64,000 nt of DNA from an uncultured Sulfurimonas sp. (GTDB taxonomy: Bacteria; Campylobacterota; Campylobacteria; Campylobacterales; Sulfurimonadaceae): positions 806,001 to 870,000 of the forward strand of contig NZ_OY759725.1 in NCBI RefSeq assembly GCF_963662755.1. The letters run 5' to 3'. Shown here one piece after another: positions 37,498-45,327 of the stretch. Numbering within the stretch: the first letter of the stretch is position 1; each line of letters begins with the position of its first letter. The position numbers were made by a program, and so were the translations under genes. The notes under the pieces were generated by a model, which worked only from the letters and a program-made list of their open reading frames with translations, had not been told where the DNA came from and did not search any database.

Positions 37498-37893
37498 TTA
37501 CTCGCTTAGTTGCTTATGAAGTGAGTTTAAATCTCCCAAAACATTTATGCTTACTATTTTTTCATTTCTTATATTAAAAAAAGCGGCACCAGAATAACAG
37601 ATGCGTTTTCCAGTAGGAGGATAATCAAAAACTTCTCCTTCGTGAGTCCCTGTATATGTTACATAGGTAGCTACGCTATTGTTTTCATATACTGACATTT
37701 CAACAGCATGGTAAAGATTTGGAAAAGCAAGAGCTATCATATGTCCATACTCTTTAAATCCATCAAGTCCATTAGCTGTAATATTTAGTGAACCACGAAA
37801 TCTAATATCTTTATCACAAATCAAATCTGCTTTATCGAAATTTTTATCATTCCACATCTCATAATAAGCACTAATCAAGTCTCTATTTGTCAT
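37498..37893 (-). CDS. SnoaL-like / NTF2-fold protein
   Basis: The 131-residue protein has the cone-shaped NTF2 fold pattern: two N-terminal helices (RDLISAYYEMWNDKNFDKADLI), then strands ending with GAAFFNIRNEKIVSINVLGD. It resembles SnoaL-like ester cyclases and hydrolases. Catalytic residues cannot be identified with confidence. An ATG five codons upstream exists, but the one at 37893 has GAGG at good spacing. It sits between two MscS channel genes in a compact operon, an odd place for a cyclase-like protein. A small-molecule-binding or hydrolysing role is conjecture. Confidence 0.75.
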   Translation of the reverse strand: MTNRDLISAYYEMWNDKNFDKADLICDKDIRFRGSLNITANGLDGFKEYGHMIALAFPNLYHAVEMSVYENNSVATYVTYTGTHEGEVFDYPPTGKRICYSGAAFFNIRNEKIVSINVLGDLNSLHKQLSE

Positions 37894-37966
37894 TTTTACC
37901 TCATCCAATAATATATAATTTTATGAAAAAAATTATACTACTTTTTTCATCTCTTATAGCAGTGAT

Positions 37967-39370
37967 TTATTCAGAACTTTCACTACTTGTCTTTGGTGTA
38001 GCCTTGGAAGTTTTTAGTTTAATATTTTCATCTTGGGTATATGCTTGAAGTAGTTTTATAGAGATATCTCCACGCATCTTAGAAGCTTTTTTGTAATTTA
38101 CTTGGTATGAAATCAAGCCTACTACACCTGTTTTTAAATTATTTAAAGTAAAAGTAATTGTGTGGTTTAAACTTAAATCATTTAAAATATCATTAGTTAT
38201 TTTTTCTATCTTTTCAAAATCATTATCGGCAGTAAATTCAAACTCTATTAAATCATTTATAAAACCATTTTTTTTGCGAGAATAGTTATAAAAAACTTTT
38301 GTAAAGACATAACTATTTGGTATATATATAGTTCTACCAACATTTTTTATCTCTTTTAAATTACTATAATCTTCTATTTCACTTAGTTTAATTTTCATCA
38401 ATGATATATCTAAAATATCTCCGATAGTATGCTTAGTTTCAAACTGCACCATAACCCTATCGCCAACTCTAATCATATTGCTAAAGAAAATATATACAGA
38501 TGCTACGATATTTAAGATAACTTCTCTCAAGGCTATGGTTAATGCGGCTGCAACAACACTTAAAAAAGTTATGATATATATAAAGTCTTCCATATAACGA
38601 ACCACTAAAGCTAAAAAAATTATCATATAAAATATAATCGAAATAGCTTTTTTGTAAACGCCTGTGTTTTCTTTGTGTAGTCTATGCTCCAAATACCAAC
38701 AGACAAGTAAAAATACTCTATAAATAATATATGTTATAAAAAACATCACAAAAGTTATAATATGCTTTTGTAATTTTTCTTGATAATACTCCTCATATCT
38801 TCTGTCAATCTCATCTCTAGCTTCTATGAGATTTAGATATGTTTTGTTTACATTTTCCAAAAACTCTTCAAAATACTTCAAATCATCTAAAGATACAGAA
38901 CCTTTTTTATTTTTTTTATAATAATTGTTTAAAATTGAAGAGGCCATATTAAACTCATTTTTCATATAAACGAGTTTTTCAATCTTTTTATGTAGTTTAT
39001 TTTTTGATTCTTTAAAAAAATAATCATATGCTCTTACTTCAATCATATCAAATCTATATGGCACAAGCAATCTATCAAAACTTTTATTTTGTTCATAAAG
39101 AGCTAGTTTTGATTTTTGAATCTCCAATCTTCTTTTTAGACCCTCCAAAGTTTGAGGTTTTTTTGCATTTATTTTTATTTTTTGCTCTATTTTTACAATA
39201 TTGTTGATTGTAGTATAGTAGTTTTTGTTATTTACATAAGTTTTAATCCATATATTTTTACTATCCCAAACATTTCTTGATTCACTTGGTTTTACAGATG
39301 CGGTTGCATCTGTAGCTTCTGAGAAAAGTAATGGTACAAACAGCCCTAGCATTAAAATTATTTTTATCAT
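37967..39370 (-). CDS. MscS-family channel, shorter paralogue
   Basis: The 467-residue protein has a signal peptide (MIKIILMLGLFVPLLFS). A helical periplasmic region with coiled coil (about 55-200) follows, then four membrane helices (about 205-300). The MscS core has VVAAALTIALREVILNIVASVYIFFSNMIRVGDRV, in which the pore helix is recognisable though less glycine-rich than usual. Fewer Gly/Ala in the pore suggests altered conductance. The C-terminus ends in a Ser/Thr/Lys-rich tail. It overlaps the upstream aspartoacylase-like gene by one base. Together with 35685-37496 it gives two channels in one operon. Confidence 0.86.
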   Translation of the reverse strand: MIKIILMLGLFVPLLFSEATDATASVKPSESRNVWDSKNIWIKTYVNNKNYYTTINNIVKIEQKIKINAKKPQTLEGLKRRLEIQKSKLALYEQNKSFDRLLVPYRFDMIEVRAYDYFFKESKNKLHKKIEKLVYMKNEFNMASSILNNYYKKNKKGSVSLDDLKYFEEFLENVNKTYLNLIEARDEIDRRYEEYYQEKLQKHIITFVMFFITYIIYRVFLLVCWYLEHRLHKENTGVYKKAISIIFYMIIFLALVVRYMEDFIYIITFLSVVAAALTIALREVILNIVASVYIFFSNMIRVGDRVMVQFETKHTIGDILDISLMKIKLSEIEDYSNLKEIKNVGRTIYIPNSYVFTKVFYNYSRKKNGFINDLIEFEFTADNDFEKIEKITNDILNDLSLNHTITFTLNNLKTGVVGLISYQVNYKKASKMRGDISIKLLQAYTQDENIKLKTSKATPKTSSESSE

Positions 39371-40476
39371 TATTCTATTATTTCCTCATCATTAAAGTTT
39401 ATAAACTCACAATTTTCTATAGCCTCTTCACAAAAATAGTTTATTTTTTTATCTGCAACTGTTAGCTTTTTAAAATTTGCTATGTGAAAGATGGCATCTC
39501 CTTCTTGTATAAGAGGAATTTCTGATTTACCTATGATAATACCTGTATAAGGAGCTAAAACTTCAAAACTTTTCTCATCAGATAATGGCTCATTTATATA
39601 GGCTATAACTTCGCCTTTTCTAATAGTATCACCCAAAGCTTTTACAGTCCTAATCACACCACTTTGCATAGCTCTCAACCATTGACTCTCTCTTACTACA
39701 ACCGGTACTTTTGTTCTTTGTTGATTAGGAATTTTTGGCAACATACCATTTGCTCTAAGAACATTAACTATGCCTTTTACTCCTATGCGTATGCTTTGCT
39801 CATCAAAACGAAGTGCTTCTCCTGCTTCATACAAAAGTATAGGCACTCCATTTTCCTGAGCTACTGCGCGCAAAGACCCATCTCTTAATTCTGAGTGTAA
39901 AACAACAGGCGCTTCAAAAGCTTTTGCAAGTCTAAAAGTGTACTCATTATCTATGTTTGTTCTAATTTGAGGAAGATTTGATTTATGTATAGCTGCTGTA
40001 TGTAAATCTATACCTAAATCACATTTTTTAACTATTTCATTAAAAAATACATCTGCTATTCTAGATGCTAATGAGCCCTTAGATGTACCTGGAAAATGTC
40101 TATTTAAATCTCTTCTATCTGGTAAATATCTTGATAAGTTCATTACTCCATAAATATTTACTATTGGTATTAATATAACAGTACCTTTTAACTCTTCAAG
40201 TACTTTTAGAGTTCTAAGTCTTCTTATAATTTCTATACCATTTAACTCATCTCCATGAATTGCTGCACTTACAAAAACAACAGGACCATCTTTTTTACCG
40301 CGTATCACTCTAACAGGGAGTTGTGTTGGAGTGTTATAAAGCTTTGGAAGTTCTATGTTTATAGTTACATTAGTACCTCTTAAAACTTCAACTCCAGCTA
40401 AAACAAACTTTTTTTCCTCTACTACTTGAGAAAACACTAAAGATGTAAATAGTAAAATAAATAAAATAAGTTTCAT
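39370..40476 (-). CDS. Secreted succinylglutamate desuccinylase/aspartoacylase-family protein
   Basis: The 368-residue precursor has a Sec signal peptide (MKLILFILLFTSLVFS) and a zinc carboxypeptidase-type amidohydrolase fold. Metal ligands are seen in AAIHGDELNGIE and in GIDLHTAAIH. A C-terminal barrel-sandwich domain resembling a lipoyl domain (SGVIRTVKALGDTIRKGEVIAYI and following) comes last. The family removes acyl groups from amino acids or trims peptides. It is a close paralogue of the next gene upstream but is directed to the periplasm. The start overlaps nothing and lies 3 bases after its paralogue's stop. Confidence 0.87.
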   Translation of the reverse strand: MKLILFILLFTSLVFSQVVEEKKFVLAGVEVLRGTNVTINIELPKLYNTPTQLPVRVIRGKKDGPVVFVSAAIHGDELNGIEIIRRLRTLKVLEELKGTVILIPIVNIYGVMNLSRYLPDRRDLNRHFPGTSKGSLASRIADVFFNEIVKKCDLGIDLHTAAIHKSNLPQIRTNIDNEYTFRLAKAFEAPVVLHSELRDGSLRAVAQENGVPILLYEAGEALRFDEQSIRIGVKGIVNVLRANGMLPKIPNQQRTKVPVVVRESQWLRAMQSGVIRTVKALGDTIRKGEVIAYINEPLSDEKSFEVLAPYTGIIIGKSEIPLIQEGDAIFHIANFKKLTVADKKINYFCEEAIENCEFINFNDEEIIE

Positions 40477-40479
40477 AAT

Positions 40480-41529
40480 TTACTCTATAATCTCTTCATT
40501 ATTAAGTTCATAAAACTCACTCTGCTCAATAGCATCTTCAGCAAAATACTCCATTTTATCATCAGCAAGTCCTAAATTTTTAAACTTTGCTATATGAAAG
40601 ACAGCATCTCCTTCTTGAATAAGAGGTATTTCAGATTTTCCTATAATTATCCCATCAAAAGGAGATAATATCTCAAAACTTTTTTCCCCTAAAGGTTCAT
40701 CTACATAAGCAATCACATCATTTTTAACAACAGTATCACCAAGAGCTTTAATAGTTCTTAGCATTCCGCTTCCTATTGAACGTATCCACTTACTCTCTTT
40801 AGTAACTATAGGAGTTTTTCTGCTTTTTTTAGTTAGAACTTGAGGTAACATATCGTTTGCTCTAAGAACATTAATTATGCCTTTTACTCCTATGCGTATG
40901 CTCTGCTCATCAAAACGAAGTGCTTCTCCTGCTTCGTACAAAAGTATAGGCACTCCTTTTTCTTGAGCTACTGCACGCAAAGACCCATCTCTTAACTCTG
41001 AGTGCAAAACGACAGGTGCTTCAAAAGCTTTTGCAAGTCTAAAAGTGTACTCGTTATCTATGTTTGTTCTAACTTGAGGAAGATTTGATTTATGTATAGA
41101 TGCAGTGTGTAAATCTATACCTAAATCACACTTACTCACTATCTCATCAAAAAAAATCTTAGCTACTCTTCCTGCAAGAGAGCCTTTTAAATTTCCTGGA
41201 AAACTTCTATTTAAATCTCTTCTATCTGGCAAATATCTTGATAAGTTCATCATTCCATAAACATTTACAACAGGCACTAAGATAAGAGTACCTTTTAGTT
41301 TTTTAAGAATATTTAACTTTCTAAGTCTTCTAATAATTTCTATACCATTTAACTCATCACCGTGTATAGCAGCACTTACAAATACTACAGGTCCATTTTT
41401 TTTGGATCTGATAACTCTAACTGGCAAATGTGTTGGAGTATTATAAAGTTTTGGTAGTTCTATATTTATAGTAACATTTGTGCCTTTTTCAACTTCAACA
41501 CGACCCAAAATAAACTTTCCATCAAGCAT
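40480..41529 (-). CDS. Cytosolic succinylglutamate desuccinylase/aspartoacylase-family protein
   Basis: The 349-residue protein aligns along its whole length with its downstream neighbour, with long identical stretches. It has no signal peptide and starts directly with MLDGKFILGRVEVEKG. The zinc site motifs AAIHGDELNGIE and GIDLHTASIH, and the same C-terminal sandwich domain, are present. It is one base behind the RimK-type ligase stop. A cytosolic and a secreted copy in tandem suggest the same kind of substrate on both sides of the membrane. The substrate is not known. Confidence 0.87.
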   Translation of the reverse strand: MLDGKFILGRVEVEKGTNVTINIELPKLYNTPTHLPVRVIRSKKNGPVVFVSAAIHGDELNGIEIIRRLRKLNILKKLKGTLILVPVVNVYGMMNLSRYLPDRRDLNRSFPGNLKGSLAGRVAKIFFDEIVSKCDLGIDLHTASIHKSNLPQVRTNIDNEYTFRLAKAFEAPVVLHSELRDGSLRAVAQEKGVPILLYEAGEALRFDEQSIRIGVKGIINVLRANDMLPQVLTKKSRKTPIVTKESKWIRSIGSGMLRTIKALGDTVVKNDVIAYVDEPLGEKSFEILSPFDGIIIGKSEIPLIQEGDAVFHIAKFKNLGLADDKMEYFAEDAIEQSEFYELNNEEIIE

Positions 41530-41530
41530 T

Positions 41531-42463
41531 TTATGCTCCTATACTATCTCTTTTTAATCTACGTTTTTTTGTAGTTACATCTGTTCTTGGAGTTACATTT
41601 TGTTCAATATAATCCATGATTTTTCCTGCAATATCAATATTTGTAGATTTTTCAATCCCTTCTAAACCTGGAGATGAATTAACCTCCATAACAAGAGGTC
41701 CACGAGTAGATGGAATCATATCAACACCACAAACACCAAGTCCCATTGATTTTGCAGCGGCTAATGCCATCGCTTTTTCTTTTCTGTTTAGTTTATATGA
41801 TGTTGCACTTCCACCCTGATGCAGATTTGATCTAAAATCACCCTCAGCACCTTGACGTTTCATAGCTCCAACAACTTCTCCACCAACAACTAAAGCACGA
41901 ATATCAGCGCCACCAGCCTCTTCTATGAACTCTTGAACAAGTAAGTTTACATCCATTCCATAAAATGCATCCAATACCGATTTAGCAGCTTTTTCAGTAT
42001 CTACTAAAACAACACCAACACCTTGAGTTCCCTCCAATATCTTAAGAACAAGAGGAGTCCCACCGCTTAAAGCTATAACATCTTTTGCACTTGATTTATT
42101 TGAAGCAAATACAGTTTTTGGCATATCTACATTATGTTTTGAGAGAACTTGAAGACTTCTAAGTTTATCTCTACTTCTTGCTATAGCTAAATTTCCAGAT
42201 GTAGAAAAAACATCCATCATCTCAAAATGTCGAACCATAGCAGTTCCATAAAATGTTCTACTAGCTCCTATTCTAGGGATTATAGCATCTGGAGTTGGTA
42301 GCTGTTTACCTAAATAGTTTATATGCAACTCACCTTTCATAATCTCTATGGAGCACTTCAAATAATCTATTACTCTAACATCCCAATCTCTAGCTTTTGC
42401 CGCTTCTACTAATCTTCTTGTAGAATACAAGCTTGAATTTCTTGATAACACATAAACTCTCAT
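41531..42463 (-). CDS. rimK: RimK-family ATP-grasp alpha-L-glutamate ligase
   Basis: RimK-type enzymes add glutamates to a carboxyl end; in E. coli the target is ribosomal protein S6, and other members act on small molecules. The 310-residue protein shows the family's N-terminal domain (MRVYVLSRNSSLYSTRRLVEAA), IPRIGAS, the ATP-grasp loop LKILEGTQGVGVVLV, and LVQEFIEEAGGADIRALVVG. The metal site is in VMEVNSSPGLEGIE. It overlaps the protease gene by 4 bases. The genomic setting (aspartoacylase-like hydrolases, MscS) argues that S6 is not the only possible target. The gene name reflects family membership. Confidence 0.88.
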   Translation of the reverse strand: MRVYVLSRNSSLYSTRRLVEAAKARDWDVRVIDYLKCSIEIMKGELHINYLGKQLPTPDAIIPRIGASRTFYGTAMVRHFEMMDVFSTSGNLAIARSRDKLRSLQVLSKHNVDMPKTVFASNKSSAKDVIALSGGTPLVLKILEGTQGVGVVLVDTEKAAKSVLDAFYGMDVNLLVQEFIEEAGGADIRALVVGGEVVGAMKRQGAEGDFRSNLHQGGSATSYKLNRKEKAMALAAAKSMGLGVCGVDMIPSTRGPLVMEVNSSPGLEGIEKSTNIDIAGKIMDYIEQNVTPRTDVTTKKRRLKRDSIGA

Positions 42464-42888
42464 TTTATTTCCTCTTTTGCAATATATTCTTGTGAAACAT
42501 CTACTAAAAACTTACCACTTAAAAATTTTCTACCTATTAACATAGGAAACTTCATATCTGAACGACTTGTTAAAGATATGATTGTACTATACTTGTGACC
42601 AAAAAAATCCACCATCACTTTTATAGATGGACGATTTTGTAACTCGCCGTTTGAACTTCTAACTTTTTTCACTCTATGAAGCGGTAATTTCATTCTTTTA
42701 CCATGGTAAGACTCATGAATTTCATCAAGTAAAGTAAAATGCACATAACCATCACCATCTATTTCTATATCATCACAATGAAGAGCATTAGAATCAGCCC
42801 CAGTATCAACTTTTGCATCAAGGTTTTGCAGATCCAAGTCAATTATAGAAATCAACTCTTTTCTACCAATAATTTTTTTTGAAACCAT
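42460..42888 (-). CDS. Retropepsin-like aspartic protease (RimB / ATP-dependent zinc protease family)
   Basis: The 142-residue protein starts with GRKELISIIDLDLQNLDAKVDTGADSNAL, in which DTGA at 28-31 is the active-site motif of retroviral-type aspartic proteases. The later block PMLIGRKFL matches the family end (GRxxL). These proteins are annotated as ATP-dependent zinc proteases or RimB and usually neighbour RimK. In Pseudomonas the RimB homologue trims glutamates added by RimK. It is the first gene of the eight-gene block and overlaps rimK by 4 bases. Confidence 0.85.
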   Translation of the reverse strand: MVSKKIIGRKELISIIDLDLQNLDAKVDTGADSNALHCDDIEIDGDGYVHFTLLDEIHESYHGKRMKLPLHRVKKVRSSNGELQNRPSIKVMVDFFGHKYSTIISLTSRSDMKFPMLIGRKFLSGKFLVDVSQEYIAKEEIK

Positions 42889-43035
42889 TATATATCCTCT
42901 TCTATTTATGCTGACAATTATACCCTTATTTTTTATTTCAAAGTGTTTTAGAAAAAAAGAATTTTTTTAAGATGTTTGGATTGCAAAGAGTTGAGGGTTT
43001 GTAGTGTTTTGAGAAAAACACTACAAATGTAGATA

Positions 43036-43695
43036 TTATTTTTTAGAGTTTAGTCTTGATTGGTACTCTTGAGGATGCTTACAAACAGGACAAACTTTTA
43101 GAGCTTTTTTACCGCGATGTACATGTCCACATACTTCACAAATCCACTCTTCATCTGCATCATCACTTAAATGTTCAGCATCTGCTTCTAGTCTTTGTAA
43201 AAGTTTTCTATACATATTTTCATGTTCTACTTCTATTTGACCGATGCCACTAAATAGTTTTGCAGCTTCTTTATGACCTTCTTCTTTTGCAATAGCTGCA
43301 AAATCAGGATACATTGTTACATTTTCATAACTTTCACCATCAATAGCACATTGAAGATTTGCTTTTGTATCTCCAAAGTCATTCTCAGAACCACTTACCA
43401 TTCTGTTGTGAAGTGCTAGTTCCATTTTTGCATGATGTTTTTCATTGTTTGCTGCTCTTTGAAAATGCTCAGCTATATCTCTATAACCTTCTTTTTGAGC
43501 TACTCTTGCAAAGTATTCATACTTGTTTCTTGCTTGTGATTCCCCAGCAAATGATTTCATTAAATTTACTAAAGTTAAGTTTTCAGTAATCATCTCCATT
43601 GCTTGACCACAGCAGTGTAACTCCCCACCACCAACACTTTGTACTTCTACTACGTTACCACATTTATTACATTTATATGACTCATATTGTCTCAT
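43036..43695 (-). CDS. Desulforubrerythrin (desulforedoxin + di-iron + rubredoxin domains)
   Basis: Rubrerythrins reduce hydrogen peroxide in the cytosol. This 219-residue protein has three metal centres. An N-terminal desulforedoxin-like site has Cys9, Cys12, Cys28 and Cys29. A ferritin-like di-iron domain carries ESQARNKYEYFA, EKHHAKMEL and IEVEHENMYRKLL. A C-terminal rubredoxin domain has CEVCG and CPVC. This combination was described as desulforubrerythrin in Campylobacter jejuni. An open frame starts 4 codons upstream, but the ATG at 43693-43695 follows GGAG by 6 bases and is preferred. It is divergent from perR, and an operator-like palindrome covers its predicted transcription start. 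Confidence 0.93.
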   Translation of the reverse strand: MRQYESYKCNKCGNVVEVQSVGGGELHCCGQAMEMITENLTLVNLMKSFAGESQARNKYEYFARVAQKEGYRDIAEHFQRAANNEKHHAKMELALHNRMVSGSENDFGDTKANLQCAIDGESYENVTMYPDFAAIAKEEGHKEAAKLFSGIGQIEVEHENMYRKLLQRLEADAEHLSDDADEEWICEVCGHVHRGKKALKVCPVCKHPQEYQSRLNSKK

Positions 43696-43716
43696 TATTA
43701 ACTCCAAATTTAATTC

Positions 43717-43737
43717 AAAGGATAATTTTTATCCTTT
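43717..43737. promoter_or_regulatory. Perfect palindrome, likely PerR operator of desulforubrerythrin
   Basis: AAAGGATAA and TTATCCTTT arms are separated by TTT. The site lies just downstream of the minus-strand TATAAT at 43743-43748, so a bound repressor would cover the transcription start. A related half-site sits before perR. Assignment to PerR is inferred from the neighbouring gene. Confidence 0.65.
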
Positions 43738-43742
43738 GTAAA

Positions 43743-43748
43743 ATTATA
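43743..43748 (-). promoter_or_regulatory. -10 box of desulforubrerythrin gene
   Basis: TATAAT on the minus strand, about 48 bases before the chosen start codon. The palindrome 43717-43737 begins 5 bases downstream of it, which fits repression by operator overlap. Confidence 0.55.
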
Positions 43749-43767
43749 CAATTATTAAACTTAAAAT

Positions 43768-43783
43768 ATAATTTTTATCCTTT
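43768..43783. promoter_or_regulatory. Second operator-like site, upstream of perR
   Basis: ATAATTTTTATCCTTT repeats 14 or more bases of the palindrome at 43717-43737 but with a degenerate left arm. It lies 15 bases upstream of the perR TATAAT, in the -35 to spacer region, so it fits autoregulation of perR. Confidence 0.55.
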
Positions 43784-43798
43784 AAAGTAACTTTGTGT

Positions 43799-43804
43799 AT
43801 AATG
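43799..43804 (+). promoter_or_regulatory. -10 box of perR, very close to the start codon
   Basis: A perfect TATAAT within GTGTATAATGTC ends 5 bases before the ATG at 43810. Transcription should begin at about the ATG, leaving no ribosome binding site. This is the same arrangement as before lnt. Confidence 0.55.
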
Positions 43805-43809
43805 TCATT

Positions 43810-44211
43810 ATGATTAATTATACAGATGAACTTAGAAAACATAATTTAAAAGCAACTCCGCAAAGATTAGCTATTAGTAATGCTTTACACTCTTGTGGGC
43901 ATATAAGCGTAGATTCTTTATATGAAACAATGCTAAATAAATTTAACTCAATCTCATTAGCAACTATATATAAAAACATTAACCTTATGTTGGAGCATTC
44001 ATATATTCAAGAGGTTAAAATACCTCAGCATAAATCAGTTTACGAACTTTCCAAAGCTTCTCATTCTCATTTAGTTTGCAGCAAATGTGGAGAAGTAGAA
44101 GATATTATGCTAAATATTAAGCCTATTATTAGTGAAGTAAATTCTATTACTACTTTTAGTATTACAAAAGCAGACCTTGTAATATCTGGCACTTGTAAAA
44201 ATTGCCAATAA
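43810..44211 (+). CDS. perR: PerR-type Fur-family transcriptional regulator
   Basis: The 133-residue protein is a Fur-family repressor. A winged-helix N-terminal domain (LKATPQRLAISNAL ... SLATIYKNINLML) is followed by a dimer domain. That domain has a histidine-rich metal site near HSHLVCSKCGEVEDI and two CxxC pairs (CSKC, CKNC) for structural zinc. Campylobacterota carry Fur and PerR paralogues. The location next to a peroxide-reducing desulforubrerythrin favours PerR, but Fur cannot be strictly excluded. The frame also has a GTG at 43795, upstream of the -10 box, so I use the ATG. Confidence 0.82.
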   Translation: MINYTDELRKHNLKATPQRLAISNALHSCGHISVDSLYETMLNKFNSISLATIYKNINLMLEHSYIQEVKIPQHKSVYELSKASHSHLVCSKCGEVEDIMLNIKPIISEVNSITTFSITKADLVISGTCKNCQ

Positions 44212-44299
44212 AAAATATCCTAATCTTTTTAGCTTTTAACAACTCCTCAGCACTATTATTATAAAATCGCACTATCAACTTCTCCATATAAGGAATCCC

Positions 44300-45226
44300 A
44301 TGCGTGGTTATAAAATTTTTGCTGGTTCTGCAAGTATTGAATTCGCAAAAGAAATTTGTCAAAGTTTAGATGTCCCATTAGCAAATGCTGATACAAAAAG
44401 ATTCAGTGATGGTGAAATCTCTGTTCAAATAGCAGAGAGTGTTCGTGGTCGCGATGTGTTTATAGTTCAAAGCACAGGTGCTCCATCAAATGACAACCTT
44501 ATGGAGCTTCTTGTTATGACAGATGCTCTTCGTCGCTCATCAGCTTCAAGCATTACAGCTGTAGTTCCTTACTATGGTTATGCAAGACAAGATAGAAAAG
44601 CTGCACCTCGTGTACCTATTACAGCAAGATTAGTTGCAGATATGTACGAAACTGCTGGAATAGATAGAGTTATAACTATCGACCTTCATGCTGGTCAAAT
44701 TCAAGGATTTTTCAATATTCCTGTTGATAATCTTTATGGCTCTATTACATTTGAGCACTACATAAAAAGTAAAAACCTTAAAAATCCTATCATAGCATCC
44801 CCAGATATAGGCGGTGTTACACGTGCTCGTTACTTTGCAAATCGCATGGGACTAGATATGGTTATCGTTGACAAACGCCGTGAAAAAGCAAATGAAAGTG
44901 AAGTTATGAATATTATCGGAAGTGTTGAAGGTCATGATGTTATTATGATTGATGACATGGTAGATACTGCTGGGACTATGGTTAAAGCTGCTACTGCACT
45001 TAAAAACAAAGGTGCTACTTCAGTTATGGCTTGTGCAACTCACGCTGTTTTAAGCGGAAAAGCTTATGACAACATTGAAAATGGCGAACTTGATGAGCTA
45101 ATAGTTACAAACACTTTAGAGTCAAAACCACATAAAAAGATAAAAGTCTTAACAGTAGCTCCTCTATTTGCAGAAGTAATTCGTCGTGTTTATCACAATG
45201 AAAGTGTTAATGGTCTTTTTGCTTAA
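44300..45226 (+). CDS. prs: Ribose-phosphate pyrophosphokinase
   Basis: Prs makes PRPP from ribose 5-phosphate and ATP for nucleotide, histidine and tryptophan synthesis. The 308-residue protein has FSDGEISVQI, the ATP-binding PYYGYARQDRK motif, and DLHAGQIQGFF. It also carries KRREKANESEVMNI and the PRPP loop VIMIDDMVDTAGTMVKAA. An AAGGAA ribosome site precedes the ATG. PRPP is used by TrpF's pathway and by the ComF-like protein's family nearby, but this need not be functional clustering. Confidence 0.97.
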   Translation: MRGYKIFAGSASIEFAKEICQSLDVPLANADTKRFSDGEISVQIAESVRGRDVFIVQSTGAPSNDNLMELLVMTDALRRSSASSITAVVPYYGYARQDRKAAPRVPITARLVADMYETAGIDRVITIDLHAGQIQGFFNIPVDNLYGSITFEHYIKSKNLKNPIIASPDIGGVTRARYFANRMGLDMVIVDKRREKANESEVMNIIGSVEGHDVIMIDDMVDTAGTMVKAATALKNKGATSVMACATHAVLSGKAYDNIENGELDELIVTNTLESKPHKKIKVLTVAPLFAEVIRRVYHNESVNGLFA

Positions 45227-45233
45227 TTAGTCC

Positions 45234-45304
45234 GTAAAAGGAACAAGTCCCTTTTACTTCGCTGGAGCCGCTGAGGCTACTAAAGCTTGCCTCTTTGAGG
45301 CAGA
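45234..45304 (+). repeat. Intergenic repeat copy 3 (GGAACAAGTCCC hairpin)
   Basis: The perfect 8-bp stem GTAAAAGG/CCTTTTAC (45234-45241 and 45250-45257) encloses AACAAGTC. About 20 bases later comes CTACTAAAGCTTGCCTC followed by a small hairpin (GCCTCTTTGAGGC). The copy sits between prs and lepA, just upstream of the lepA ribosome site. The stem bases differ from copies 1 and 4 while the loop is kept. Confidence 0.6.
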
Positions 45305-45327
45305 ATATTTTTATTAGGAAATATTAA

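Noticed and set aside
39370..41529. Tandem aspartoacylase genes as an assembly error
   Set aside because: The two copies differ throughout, and only one has a signal peptide, so this is a true paralogous pair.
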